DNA from: JACDAN01 sp963847235
Lineage (GTDB): Bacteria > Actinomycetota > Thermoleophilia > Gaiellales > Gaiellaceae
Reading direction: 5' to 3'
DNA length: 64,000 nucleotides
NCBI GenBank assembly: GCA_963847235.1
Contig: CAWJYU010000014.1
Coordinates: 186,001 to 250,000, forward strand
A program made the position numbers and the translations under genes. Below are positions 6,628 through 16,886 of the stretch, piece after piece. Position 1 is the stretch's first letter; the number at the start of each line of letters is the position of its first letter. The notes below the pieces were generated by a model. It did not search any database. It saw only the letters and a program-made list of their open reading frames with translations, and was not told the origin of the DNA.

Positions 6628-8340
6628 GTGCGCGTTCTGGCCGTAGTCCTCGCCGCTTTGGCCATCAGCCCAACCGCACTGGCGGCGGATGCTCGGCTGA
6701 CCGAAAGAGAAGCGACCGCTGCCTTCCTCCGGCACCCGAAGGTCGCGGATTGGCTCGACCGCTACCCCGAGAGGGGGCGCGTCACCGACGCGACGTTCGA
6801 CGCCGACACCGGCTCCTGGACGGTGCACGCCTGGTGGGAGGAGGCCGGCGAGATCGCGATCGGCAAGGTGAACGACTCCTCCGGCCGGGTGACCGAGGCG
6901 TGGACGGGCCCGCAGGTCGCCTGGAAGATGGCCCGCGGCTCCGAGGGCGCGTTCGGCGGGAAGTCGATCAATCGGTTGGAGGTCTGGCTCGCGCTCTGCG
7001 CCGTCTTCCTCCTCGGCCTCGTCGACTGGCGGCGGCCGCTCAGCCTGCGCACCCTCGACCTCGTCGCGCTGCTCTCGTTCTCGGTCTCGCTCTGGTTCTT
7101 CAACGACGGAAACGTGTTCGCGAGCATGGCGCTCGCCTACCCGCCGATGGTCTACCTGGTCGCGCGCATGGTCTGGGTCGGCCTCCGGGGGAGGAGCGGG
7201 TCGAGCGGCACCGTGGTCTGGCCGATCTGGATCCTCGTCGCTGCCACCGTCTTCCTCGCCGGCTTCCGGATCGGGCTCAACATCGAGGACTCGAACGTGA
7301 TCGACGTCGGCTACTCGGGCGTCATCGGCGCCCACCGGATCGCGAACGGCGAGATGCCCTACAGCCACTTCCCCGCGCAAGGGAAGCTGCGCAAGTGCGG
7401 GGAGGCGGATGCCGAGGGCGAGGTGCGGGAGCGGATCCAGACGAACGGCCGCTGCGAGTCCTCGAACGAGCGAGGCGACACCTACGGCCCGGTCGCGTAC
7501 ATCGCCTACCTGCCCGGCTACGCGCTGCTCGGCTGGGACGGCGAGTGGGACGAGCTGCCGGCGGCGCATTTCACCTCGATCGCGCTCGACCTGCTGGTGA
7601 TGCTCGGTCTCCTGCTCGTCGGCCGGCGGTTCGGCGGCCTGCGGCTCGCGGCGGTCCTGCCCTTCGCCTGGGCGGCCTATCCGTTCACGCAGTACGTGTC
7701 GAGCTCGAACACGAACGACGCGCTGCCGGCGCTCTTCCTCGTCTGGGGCTTCTGGCTCGCGTCGTCGAGCTTCGCGCGCGGCGCGTTCAGCGCGCTCGCT
7801 GCGTGGACGAAGTTCGCGCCGCTTCTGGTCGTGCCGCTCTGGGCGTCGTACCCGGACGGATTGCGGCGACCCCGCGCCGTCTCACTCTTCGTCGCCGGCT
7901 TTGCGGCCGCGACGCTGGCGTCCTTCTCGATCCTGCTGCTGGAGCCGAGCCCGATCGATGCTGCTCGGGTCTTCTGGAACCGGACATTCGGCTGGCAGCT
8001 CGGCCGCGAGTCGCCGTTCTCGATCTGGGGCTGGGGGCAGTACCACGCCGAGGGCATCCCCGACCTCCACCTCGTCCAGCTGCCGCTGATCGGGCTCCTG
8101 CTCGCGGGCTCGGTGGCGGTCGCCTTCTGGCCGCGGACGAAGTCGCCGCTGCAGCTCGCCGCGCTGACCGGTGCGCTGCTGCTCGGCTTCGAGCTGGTGC
8201 TGACGCACTGGTTCTTCCTCTACATCCCGTGGTTCTTCCCGTTCGTCGCCTTCGCGGTGCTTGCGCCGGCCGTCCGGCGGGAGCCCGAGGAGGCGGTGGA
8301 GCCTGAGCGCCCGGTTCCGGAGCTGGTTCCGGCCGGCTAG
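6628..8340 (+). CDS. Polytopic membrane protein, GT-C glycosyltransferase-like
   Basis: 570 residues. It starts with a signal-like helix (MRVLAVVLAALAISPTALAA), then a soluble domain of about 90 residues (LTEREATAAFLRHPKVADWL, later TGSWTVHAWWEEAGEIAIGK). After that come some ten membrane helices with the layout of GT87-like mannosyltransferases: an extracytoplasmic loop after TM4 containing IANGEMPYSHF and YGPVAYIAYLPGY, and later SSSNTNDALPALFLVWGFW. The N-terminal domain is unusual for the family. Such enzymes use polyprenyl-phosphate sugars to build lipoglycans. It lies between gtrA and a second protein of the same type. Exact substrate unknown. Confidence 0.7.
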   Translation: MRVLAVVLAALAISPTALAADARLTEREATAAFLRHPKVADWLDRYPERGRVTDATFDADTGSWTVHAWWEEAGEIAIGKVNDSSGRVTEAWTGPQVAWKMARGSEGAFGGKSINRLEVWLALCAVFLLGLVDWRRPLSLRTLDLVALLSFSVSLWFFNDGNVFASMALAYPPMVYLVARMVWVGLRGRSGSSGTVVWPIWILVAATVFLAGFRIGLNIEDSNVIDVGYSGVIGAHRIANGEMPYSHFPAQGKLRKCGEADAEGEVRERIQTNGRCESSNERGDTYGPVAYIAYLPGYALLGWDGEWDELPAAHFTSIALDLLVMLGLLLVGRRFGGLRLAAVLPFAWAAYPFTQYVSSSNTNDALPALFLVWGFWLASSSFARGAFSALAAWTKFAPLLVVPLWASYPDGLRRPRAVSLFVAGFAAATLASFSILLLEPSPIDAARVFWNRTFGWQLGRESPFSIWGWGQYHAEGIPDLHLVQLPLIGLLLAGSVAVAFWPRTKSPLQLAALTGALLLGFELVLTHWFFLYIPWFFPFVAFAVLAPAVRREPEEAVEPERPVPELVPAG

Positions 8341-8364
8341 CTGCGCCGCCCTCTTCGTCCTCTC

Positions 8365-9477
8365 GTGGGTGCTGCTCCACGAGGGCTCTACGAGCGCGAC
8401 CAGATCGTCGACACGCCGATCTACGAGCGGTACGGCGAGGCGATGGCGAACGGACAGGTGCCGTACCGCGACTTCGCGGTCGAGTACCCGCCCGCCGCGC
8501 TGCCCGTGTTCAGGCTGCCGGTCGAAGGAGGCGACTACAGCGCGACGTTCGAGGGGCTGATGGCGGCGTGCGGCGTCGGCATCGTCCTACTGGTCGCCGC
8601 CCTGACGACCTCTTGGTGGGCGCCGCTCTTCGTCGCCGTCTCGCCGCTGCTGCTCGGGTCGGTCGTGCTGAGCCGCTTCGATCTCTGGCCGGCCCTGCTG
8701 ACGGTTGCGGCGCTCGCGGTCTTTCTCGCCGGACGGTTCCGGCTCGGGCTCGGCGTGCTCGGCGTCGCGGCCGCCGCCAAGCTCTACCCGGCCCTGCTGG
8801 CGCCGCTGTTCCTCGCGCACGTCTGGCGGACGCGCGGCCGGCGGGAGGCGCTCGTCTGCGGCGGCGCCTTCCTCGGGGTGATCGCGGCGATCGTCCTTCC
8901 GTTTGCGGTCTTGTCGCCCGGCGGAGTCTGGGACGCGTTCTGGGTGCAGGCCGGGCGGCCGCTCCAGATCGAGACCCTCGGGTCGGGGATCCTGCTCGTC
9001 GCGCACCAGCTGTTCGGCCTGGGCCTGACGATGGAGTCGAGCCACGGCTCCCAGAACCTGGACGGGGGCGCGGCGGATGCGCTCGCCCTCACCTCGACGC
9101 TGCTGCAGATCGCCGCCGTGGTGGCCGTCTGGGTCTGGTATGCGCGAGGCCCGGCCGATCGAGACCGGCTCGTGCGCGCGTGCGCCGCCGCCGTCTGTGC
9201 CTTCGTCGCCTTCGGAAAGGTGCTCTCGCCGCAGTTCCTCCTCTGGCTGATCCCGCTCGTGCCGCTCGTCCGCGGCCGGCGCGGACTTCTTGCGACGGGC
9301 GTGCTGGCCGTGGCGCTCGTCCTGACCCAGCTGTGGTTCCCGTACCGCTACTGGGAGCTGGCGCTGGAGTTCGACTCGATCGCGTCGTGGCTCGTCCTGC
9401 TGCGGGACCTGACGCTCGTCGCCCTCCTCGCGGTGCTCACTCTTCGAGCGCCCGGCGCACGAGCTCGCAGCGGGTAG
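8365..9477 (+). CDS. GT87/DUF2029-like membrane glycosyltransferase, N-terminus frameshifted
   Basis: The read frame gives 370 residues with about eight membrane helices and the family pattern DTPIYERYGEAMANGQVPYRDF followed by VEYPPAALPVF, near the acceptor-binding region, and later AAKLYPALLAPLFLAHVWR. The first residues before LYERDQIVD look wrong. The neighbouring frame (open from TTG 8261) supplies what is missing, a first membrane helix ending SCAALFVLSWVLLHEG. A single lost base near 8385 would join them, so the real start is probably close to 8261-8300. The 3' end overlaps the converging YmdB gene by 41 bases. Confidence 0.7.
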   Translation: MGAAPRGLYERDQIVDTPIYERYGEAMANGQVPYRDFAVEYPPAALPVFRLPVEGGDYSATFEGLMAACGVGIVLLVAALTTSWWAPLFVAVSPLLLGSVVLSRFDLWPALLTVAALAVFLAGRFRLGLGVLGVAAAAKLYPALLAPLFLAHVWRTRGRREALVCGGAFLGVIAAIVLPFAVLSPGGVWDAFWVQAGRPLQIETLGSGILLVAHQLFGLGLTMESSHGSQNLDGGAADALALTSTLLQIAAVVAVWVWYARGPADRDRLVRACAAAVCAFVAFGKVLSPQFLLWLIPLVPLVRGRRGLLATGVLAVALVLTQLWFPYRYWELALEFDSIASWLVLLRDLTLVALLAVLTLRAPGARARSG

Positions 9478-10219
9478 CCCGTCCGTCGTCCCCGCACTCG
9501 ATCAGGCAGCCCTCGAGCCGGACGTCGCCCTGCGCGGTCTTGAACCGCACCGGCATCCCGGTCCTCATCTGCTTGACGGCCAGCTCAGTGACGACTCCGA
9601 TGACGGAGTCGTGCGGCCCCGTCATCCCGGCGTCCGTCACCGCCGCCGTCCCGCGCGGCGTCACTCGCGCGTCGTTCGTCTGGACGTGCGTGTGCGTTCC
9701 GATCACCGCCGTGACCTTTCCGTCCAGGTCGGCCGCCATCGCGACCTTCTCGCTCGTCGCCTCGCCGTGGAAGTCCACGAGGATCACCGGCGTCCGGCGC
9801 CGTGCTTCCTCGACGAGGTCGTCCACGAGCTCCCAGGGGCCGTGGGGCGGCGCCAGGAAGAGCTGGCCGAGGAGGTTCACGACGGCGACGGTCTGACCGC
9901 CCCGGGCCTCCGCGAAGGTGAGGCCCGTTCCGGGCGCGTGCTTCGAGAGGTTCGCGGGGCGGATCACCCGGTCCGACTCGGCCAAGTAGCCGGCGATCTC
10001 AGGCCGGCGGAAGGTGTGGTTCCCGAGCGTGATCACGTCGGCGCCGGAGGCGAGGATCACCTCGGCGAGGCGCGGTGTGATCCCGAGCCCGTCCGCGGCG
10101 TTCTCGCCGTTCACGACGCAAAGGTCGACGTCCAGCTCCTCGCGGAGCCCCGGCAGCAGCCGCTCGACGGCCCGCCGGCCCGGCGCGCCGTTCACGTCCG
10201 CGACGAAGAGAAGTCTTAT
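9437..10219 (-). CDS. YmdB-type metallophosphoesterase (TIGR00282 family)
   Basis: About 260 residues of the family whose Bacillus member YmdB hydrolyses 2',3'-cyclic nucleotides and affects biofilm choice. Metal-binding motifs are all present: LLFVADVNGAPGRR at the start, VNGENAADGLGI, ITLGNHTFRR, VDFHGEATSEK and IGTHTHVQTNDARV. No ATG, GTG or TTG stands before the first motif. The only position fitting the family start is ATA (10219-10217), overlapping the stop of the upstream M23 gene. A GTG further in would remove the first metal Asp. So either a rare AUA start or a base error is likely. Confidence 0.85.
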   Translation of the reverse strand: MRLLFVADVNGAPGRRAVERLLPGLREELDVDLCVVNGENAADGLGITPRLAEVILASGADVITLGNHTFRRPEIAGYLAESDRVIRPANLSKHAPGTGLTFAEARGGQTVAVVNLLGQLFLAPPHGPWELVDDLVEEARRRTPVILVDFHGEATSEKVAMAADLDGKVTAVIGTHTHVQTNDARVTPRGTAAVTDAGMTGPHDSVIGVVTELAVKQMRTGMPVRFKTAQGDVRLEGCLIECGDDGRATRCELVRRALEE

Positions 10220-10992
10220 TGGACGGAGAGTGTGGCCGCGGGATGGACTTCGAGCGAGACGTGATTCCCCGCGTCCTGCGTGTAGCGGGCGAGGGTTTGG
10301 CGCTCGAAGCGGGAGAAGTCCATCACCGTGCCGAGCTTGGAGCTCGAGGCCGTGACGGCGGCGCCGACCGTCAGCGACGGTTCGGTCCGCAGATGCGTGA
10401 GGGAGACGACGAGCGACGGCTCGCTCGAGGGCTGGATGTCGACCCTGGATCCGAGCCGCTTGCCGCTGATCAGGTAGTCGCTGATCCCGACGACGACGCC
10501 GTCGACGGGTGCGTAGACGTCGGTGCCGGGCGCGGCGCCCACGTCGAGGACGGCGTTGGCCGGCCCGTCGCCGCCGAGCTGGTACCACGCGAAGCCCGTC
10601 TTGTCGCCGCCGGCGAGTCGACGGACCAGGCGCGCGAACAGTCCCTTGTTCGCCTGCTCGCCGACCGGATCGAGCGTCAGCGCGCCGTTGTCGACGGCGT
10701 GGTAGCCGACCGCGGTGATCCGCTGCTGGGCGACCGGAACCCGGAGCTGGAGCGAGTTGTGCACCGCGACGACCTGCGGCCGCGGCGGACCGGTTGGGAG
10801 CAGCCGTTGCGCGGGTGCGGGGGCCGTCGAGACCCTCTCCGCCGAGCCCCAGTCGAAGGCCGACAGCAAGAGGGTGACGCCGACCGCCGCGGAGACGAGA
10901 ACGAGTGCCGCGATCCGCCGCGCACGGTGCTGTCCGGCCGCGCGGCGCCGACGGGCGCGGCGCGCCTGTACCACTGCCCTGCGGGACGGCAT
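10216..10992 (-). CDS. M23/LytM-like protein with degenerate metal site
   Basis: 258 residues starting at ATG 10992. A very basic N-terminus (RRAVVQARRARRRRAAGQHR) precedes one membrane helix (IAALVLVSAAVGVTLLLSAF); the rest lies outside the cell. The C-terminal half folds like an M23 endopeptidase: LDVGAAPGTDVYAPVDGVVV and later VSLTHLRTEPSL. In active LytM enzymes the first zinc ligands are HxxxD; here the His position is Asn (NAVLD). So it is probably an inactive, binding-only LytM domain like those in EnvC or NlpD. Its stop overlaps the apparent ATA start of the downstream phosphodiesterase gene. Confidence 0.75.
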   Translation of the reverse strand: MPSRRAVVQARRARRRRAAGQHRARRIAALVLVSAAVGVTLLLSAFDWGSAERVSTAPAPAQRLLPTGPPRPQVVAVHNSLQLRVPVAQQRITAVGYHAVDNGALTLDPVGEQANKGLFARLVRRLAGGDKTGFAWYQLGGDGPANAVLDVGAAPGTDVYAPVDGVVVGISDYLISGKRLGSRVDIQPSSEPSLVVSLTHLRTEPSLTVGAAVTASSSKLGTVMDFSRFERQTLARYTQDAGNHVSLEVHPAATLSVQ

Positions 10993-11125
10993 CGCGCGGA
11001 CACTAACGCGCTCGCGTTTCGGTTTCACTGCTGGTGACACGGCGACGGGCGATTCTAAAGCCAATTCGGCCGGCTGCTCGCCCCGGGCCAGCGCAAGGTT
11101 CCCATCTTGCTCGAAGTTCCAGTCC

Positions 11126-11194
11126 CAGGCCACAGGCCTGACTCGCGTACGCGAGTCCGTGGAGGGGGTCTGGGGGAACCGGGAGGTTCCACCA
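11126..11194. other. Cluster of three palindromes in a divergent intergenic region
   Basis: Between the M23 gene and the AI-2E permease lie 231 bases without a gene. Three dyads follow each other: CAGGCC/GGCCTG (11126-11140, 3-base loop), the perfect 16-base palindrome ACTCGCGTACGCGAGT (11141-11156), and GGAACC/GGTTCC (11175-11190, 4-base loop, extended by three more pairs past a mismatch). They could be a structured leader for either gene or operator sites. The c-di-AMP riboswitch often precedes cell-wall hydrolase genes, but its conserved bases were not found. Confidence 0.45.
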
Positions 11195-11223
11195 GCGCGA
11201 GGCAGGGACGTACGATCCGCCCG

Positions 11224-12429
11224 ATGTCGCCCGCGGCGCACAGGATTCAAATTCCGCGGTGGATGCAGCTGGTCGGGCTGCCGCTCGTTCTGGTGTTCCT
11301 CTGGACGCTTGCGAACACGGTCGCTCACGTCGTCTTCCTCTTCATCGTCGCCGCCCTGATCGCGCTCCTGCTCGACCCGCTGGTGCGGGCGCTCGGACAG
11401 CTGCGGATACCGAGGGGCTTCTCGGTCGCCGTCGTCTTTCTCGCCTTCGCGGCTGCCCTGGTCGTCGGAATGATCGCCATCGGCGTCGTGGTCGTCGACC
11501 AATCTCGTGAGGCTGCGGACCGGATCGACGACTACCTTACGGTCGAGCGCGGACAGAGCAGCCAAACGGACGCCGAGCGGGACGTCGACCGGCTTCAGGG
11601 CTGGCTGGACGACAACGGGCTGGAGCGGATCGAGGTTCGCGAGCAGGGCCAGGACTTCGTCGATTCCCTGCGCGACGCCGACCCCCAGGAGTACACGTCG
11701 CGGGTGATCGAGTTCCTCGAGGGCGCGGCGCTCTCGATCTTCGAGCTGCTCTTCTCGCTCGTCTTGATCATCGTCGTCTCGATCTACATGCTCCTGGACA
11801 TGGGGCGGCTGTCGGCCGCGGTCGACCGGCGGTTCCCGCCCCGGCCCGATTCCGGCTCGCTGATCCCGCGGATCGAGAGCGCGCTCGCCGGCTACGTGCG
11901 CGGCCAGGTGCTGCTCTCGCTGATCATCGGCGTCAGCGCCGGCGTCGGCCTGTGGGTGCTCGGGACGGTCGGCTGGGCGGAGAACATGGACCAGTACGCC
12001 CTCCTGTTCGGGGCCTGGGTCGCGTTCATGGAGCTGATCCCCTACCTGGGGCCGTGGCTCGGCGCGATCCCCCCCGTGACCTACGCGCTGATCGTCGACC
12101 CGATCTCGGCGATCTGGGTCACGCTGCTCTTCCTCGGGATCCACCAGATCGAGGGGCACATCGTCGTCCCGAACGTGATGGGAAGCGCGCTCCGGCTCCA
12201 CCCGCTGCTCGTGATCTTCGGGCTGCTGGCCGGCGGCGAGATCTACGGGTTGGCCGGGATCTTCGTCGCCCTGCCGCTGCTCGCAGTCCTGCGCGCCATC
12301 TGGGAGTTCATCGGCGAGCGCTTCGAGCTGCAGGACTGGCGCGAGCAGGGGCCGGTGCCCGTGGAGGTGGAGGTCGAGCCGCCGGTGCAGGAGGCGCCCG
12401 TCCCGCCACGGGCTAACGTGGGACCGTGA
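11224..12429 (+). CDS. AI-2E family transporter
   Basis: 401 residues with about eight membrane helices in the pattern of the AI-2E/PerM family: two N-terminal hairpins, a soluble stretch of about 70 residues (SREAADRIDDYL ... DADPQEYTSRV), then a core with AGYVRGQVLLSLIIGVSAG, the signature LIPYLGPWLGAIPPV and a final IVVPNVMGSALRLHPLLVI. Members export signal molecules or act as Na+/H+ antiporters. The substrate here is open. ATG 11224 is preferred over 11107 because the extra residues are low-complexity and overlap the palindrome cluster. Its last four bases overlap the hemB start. Confidence 0.88.
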   Translation: MSPAAHRIQIPRWMQLVGLPLVLVFLWTLANTVAHVVFLFIVAALIALLLDPLVRALGQLRIPRGFSVAVVFLAFAAALVVGMIAIGVVVVDQSREAADRIDDYLTVERGQSSQTDAERDVDRLQGWLDDNGLERIEVREQGQDFVDSLRDADPQEYTSRVIEFLEGAALSIFELLFSLVLIIVVSIYMLLDMGRLSAAVDRRFPPRPDSGSLIPRIESALAGYVRGQVLLSLIIGVSAGVGLWVLGTVGWAENMDQYALLFGAWVAFMELIPYLGPWLGAIPPVTYALIVDPISAIWVTLLFLGIHQIEGHIVVPNVMGSALRLHPLLVIFGLLAGGEIYGLAGIFVALPLLAVLRAIWEFIGERFELQDWREQGPVPVEVEVEPPVQEAPVPPRANVGP

Positions 12430-13452
12430 GCACGTTCCCGCTCACCCGCCTCCGCCGCCTGCGCTCGACAGGCGCGCTCCGCTCGCTCGTGCGCGAGACG
12501 CGCCTCGACCTCGACTCGCTCGTCTACCCGCTCTTCGTGGGGCCTTCGACCGAGCGCAACGAGGCGCTGCCTGCGCTCGGGCGGTTCTCGGTCGAGGATC
12601 TCGTCGCGGAGGCGGAGGAGGTGCGCAGCCTGGGCGTGCCGGCGGTGATCCTGTTCGGGATTCCTGACGAGAAGGACGAGCAGGGCTCGGGAGCCTGGGA
12701 CGAGAACGGTGTCGTCCAGCGGGCGCTGCGTGCCCTGCGCGCCTCGGTCCCTGGGCTCGTCCTGATCACGGACGTCTGCCTCTGCGAATACACGTCGCAC
12801 GGCCACTGCGGTGTGCTCGACGGCGAGGAGGTCGCGAACGACGCGACGCTCGAGCTGCTCGCGAGAACTTCGGTGAGTCACGTCGAGGCTGGGGCCGACG
12901 CCGTCGCGCCGAGCGACATGATGGACGGGCGGGTCGGCGCGATTCGCTCCGCCCTCGACGACGCCGGTTACGACGCGACGCCGATCCTGTCCTATGCGGC
13001 CAAGTACGCCTCGGCGTTCTACGGGCCCTTCCGTGAAGCGGCGGACTCGGCGCCCGCGTTCGGCGACCGCCGCGGCTATCAGATGGATCCGGCCAACGTC
13101 CGCGAGGCGCTCCGCGAGTGCGAGCTGGACGTGGCCGAGGGAGCCGATGTGCTGATGGTCAAACCGGCCATGCCCAACCTGGACATCATCCGCGCCGTCC
13201 GGGAGCGGTTCGACCTCCCGGTCGCCGCGTACAACGTCTCCGGCGAGTACGCGATGGTGAAGGCGGCCGCAGCGTCGGGCTGGATGGACGAGCGGCAGGC
13301 CGCGCTCGAGTCGCTGACCGCGATCAAGCGCGCGGGCGCAGACGTGATCGTCACGTACTGGGCCAAGGACGTCGCCCGGCTGGCTGTAGGAACTCGCTCG
13401 CGAGCTCTGGGCCAGGGCCCAGCGCCTGATCCCCGGCGGCGTCAACTCGCCG

Positions 13453-14638
<1,186 letters not shown>

Positions 14639-14658
<20 letters not shown>

Positions 14659-15130
14659 CCTCGCGACCGCCCTGCGGGAGCCGGCGGAGGGCGAGCTGGA
14701 GCCCGTCTTCTCGCAGATCGCCGCGCCGCAGTACGCGCTGGGGCTGGAGACGATCTACGAGGGCTACCTCGTCCACTACGGCCGGCCACGACTTCTCGAG
14801 CCGGAGGACGACGACACGGCGCTCGTCCTCGGCGACTATCTGTACGCGCAGGGTCTCGCGCGGATCGCGTCGCTCGGAGGCGTCGACGCCGTCAGCGACC
14901 TGGCGGAGCTGATCTCGCTCTGCGCCCAGGCGCGGGCCGAGAGGCGAGACGGTGACGGCGCCGCCTGGGCTGCGACCGCGGCGCTGATCGGTCAGGCGAG
15001 GCTCGCCGCCGCGCGGGCCGACCTCCGCGACCGTCAAGACGCCGGGCCGCTCGAGCGGCTCGCGCGGGAGGCAGCGGGCGACCAAGCTGTCGATCGGGCG
15101 CTGAGGACCCATGCCCGGATGGTTGGTTAG
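14639..15130 (+). CDS. Alpha-helical protein of unknown function
   Basis: 163 residues from TTG 14639, overlapping the end of hemL by 20 bases. Not recognised with certainty. It is predicted all-helical: SAADLATALREPAEGELEPV, GLETIYEGYLVHYGRPRLL, ALVLGDYLYAQGLARIASLG, VSDLAELISLCAQARAE, and an Ala/Arg-rich end. The LVLGDYLYAQGLARIA part resembles the GDYLFARAF helix of polyprenyl diphosphate synthases, but neither DDxxD metal motif is present, so any relation would be to a catalytically dead subunit. The N-terminal part of the longer open frame is hemL out of frame and is left out. Confidence 0.6.
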
Positions 15131-15139
15131 AGTCGCGCC

Positions 15140-15340
15140 GTGGCTTCGCTGGCCCTCACGCTGATGACCCTCTTCGCGGCAGCCGCCGAGGAGGAGCGCC
15201 CGTCCGCCGCCGAGGAGGGCAAGAAGGTGATCACCGCGATGCTGATCGTCGGGCTCATCTTCGTGGGCGTGATCCTGATCGGCCAGGCCTCGAAGTGGCT
15301 CAGTCACCGGCGGGAAGCGCGCCGGCCCCGCGTCTACTAG
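15140..15340 (+). CDS. Small single-span membrane protein
   Basis: 66 residues from GTG 15140. A hydrophobic N-terminus (LALTLMTLFAAAA) is followed by a charged linker (EEERPSAAEEGKK), one clear membrane helix (VITAMLIVGLIFVGVILIGQ) and a basic tail (SKWLSHRREARRPR). It follows the previous gene after 9 bases and precedes the sugar dehydrogenase after 25 bases. The codon use and spacing suggest it is real. Function unknown. Confidence 0.6.
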   Translation: MASLALTLMTLFAAAAEEERPSAAEEGKKVITAMLIVGLIFVGVILIGQASKWLSHRREARRPRVY

Positions 15341-15365
15341 CGACTGCGCGGCTAACCTCCCGCCG

Positions 15366-16874
15366 ATGGCCAGGGTGAGCGGCTCGCTCGCTGCGGTTCT
15401 GGTGGGCGTTGTCCTCTTCGCCGGCCTCGGACAGGACGGCTCGGCGGCTCAGGGGGACCTCCAGCTGGCGCTGGTCGGAACCTTCGCCGCCCCGACCTAC
15501 GTCACTGCCCCACCCGGCGACGCCACGCGGCTCTTCGTCGTGGAGCAGGCCGGCCGGATCCGGGTGATGAGAAACGGCGGCGCTCCGACGCTGTTTCTGG
15601 ACATCGCGAGCCTGGTCAGCGCGGGGGGCGAGCGCGGACTGCTCTCCATGGCCTTCGCGCCGGACTACGGCACGAGTGGACGCTTCTACGTCTACTACAC
15701 GGCGAATGCCGTCGCCGGTCGCACCCTGGGGGATCTCGTGATCGCCGAGTACACCGTCTCGTCGGATCCCGACGTCGCGAACACGTCCGAGCGCATCGTC
15801 CTCACGATCCCGCACCCACGAGGCAACCACAACGGCGGGCAGCTCCAGTTCGGGCCGGACGGCTATCTCTACATCGGGACCGGCGACGGCGGCGGCGGGG
15901 ACGACCCCGACGACAACGGACAGGATCAGAACGAGCTTCTTGGGAAGCTCCTCCGGATCGACCCGCGCGCCTCAGGCGCCTCCGCCTACACGATTCCCGC
16001 CGACAACCCATTCGTTGGTGTGGCGGGGAAGCGTGCGGAGATCTGGGCGTACGGGCTCCGGAATCCCTGGCGCTTCTCGTTCGATCGCCAGACCGGCGAT
16101 CTCACCGTCGCAGACGTGGGGCAGGGCGAGTGGGAGGAGATCGACTTCGCCACGGCGGCCTCGGGAAGAGGGCGGGGCCTGAACTTCGGCTGGCCGTGCT
16201 GGGAAGGCAGGGAGGAGCACGATGCCAACCCGGCGTCAGCCTGGTGCAGTCCCCGGCCCGCGAACCACACGCCGCCCGTCCACCAGTACTTCCACGATCG
16301 CGGCTGCTCGATCACGGGCGGCTACGTCGTCCGCGATCCGACGGTGCCGCAGCTGCTCGGGCGATACGTCTACGCCGACGTCTGCCGCAGTCCGGTTTGG
16401 TCGATCGCGCTCCAGACACCGGACGCCGTCGGCGACACGGACACCGGTCTCGACCTCGCGAGCATCTACTCGTTCGGCGAGGACGCCTGCGGCCGCGTGT
16501 ACATCGCCTCCGGCGGGGGAGAGGTTCGGCGGCTCCAGGTCGAAGGCGCGGCGCCGCCAGCAGCCTGTGCGGCGTCGGCGCCTCCACCGCCAAGCGGGCC
16601 CCCGCCTCCGCCGCCTCCACCGCCCGACGGGACTCCGCCTCCGTCGCCGACTGCGACCGCGAAGCCGATGATCTGCCGCGTGCCGAAGCTGAACGGTCTC
16701 CGAGCCACGACGGCCCGCGTCAGGATCCGCCGCGCCAACTGCCGCGTTGGCCGCGTCCACTCGAGGCGCTCGGTCAAACGGCGCGGCCGCGTGCTCTCGC
16801 AGGCCCCGCGCCCCGGCGCCCGGCGCGTCCGCGGCACGCGCGTCCATTTCACGGTGAGTCGCGGCCGGCGTTAG
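15366..16874 (+). CDS. Secreted PQQ-dependent sugar dehydrogenase-like protein with C-terminal PASTA domain
   Basis: 502 residues. A signal peptide (about 1-28) leads into a six-bladed beta-propeller of the glucose/sorbosone dehydrogenase family (about 30-395). Marks include PTYVTAPPGDATRLFVVEQAGRI, ERGLLSMAFAPDY, HNGGQLQFGPDGYLYIGTGDGGG with the catalytic His, and IWAYGLRNPWRFSFDRQTGDL. These enzymes oxidise sugars with PQQ and feed the periplasmic electron chain. A Pro-rich linker (about 402-430) connects to a single PASTA-like domain (CRVPKLNGLRATTARVRI ... GTRVHFTVS), a fold that binds peptidoglycan. So it may be held at the cell wall. Confidence 0.85.
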   Translation: MARVSGSLAAVLVGVVLFAGLGQDGSAAQGDLQLALVGTFAAPTYVTAPPGDATRLFVVEQAGRIRVMRNGGAPTLFLDIASLVSAGGERGLLSMAFAPDYGTSGRFYVYYTANAVAGRTLGDLVIAEYTVSSDPDVANTSERIVLTIPHPRGNHNGGQLQFGPDGYLYIGTGDGGGGDDPDDNGQDQNELLGKLLRIDPRASGASAYTIPADNPFVGVAGKRAEIWAYGLRNPWRFSFDRQTGDLTVADVGQGEWEEIDFATAASGRGRGLNFGWPCWEGREEHDANPASAWCSPRPANHTPPVHQYFHDRGCSITGGYVVRDPTVPQLLGRYVYADVCRSPVWSIALQTPDAVGDTDTGLDLASIYSFGEDACGRVYIASGGGEVRRLQVEGAAPPAACAASAPPPPSGPPPPPPPPPDGTPPPSPTATAKPMICRVPKLNGLRATTARVRIRRANCRVGRVHSRRSVKRRGRVLSQAPRPGARRVRGTRVHFTVSRGRR

Positions 16875-16886
16875 AACTCGGTCGGC

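Noticed and set aside
10993..11220. c-di-AMP (ydaO-type) riboswitch before the M23-like gene
   Set aside because: The location is typical and the region is structured, but the conserved core bases could not be matched on either strand.
10216..12201. Minus-strand open frame of 661 codons
   Set aside because: Only its last 258 codons are the M23-like protein. The rest is antisense to the AI-2E permease gene and Arg/Asp-rich, as expected from GC-rich shadow frames.
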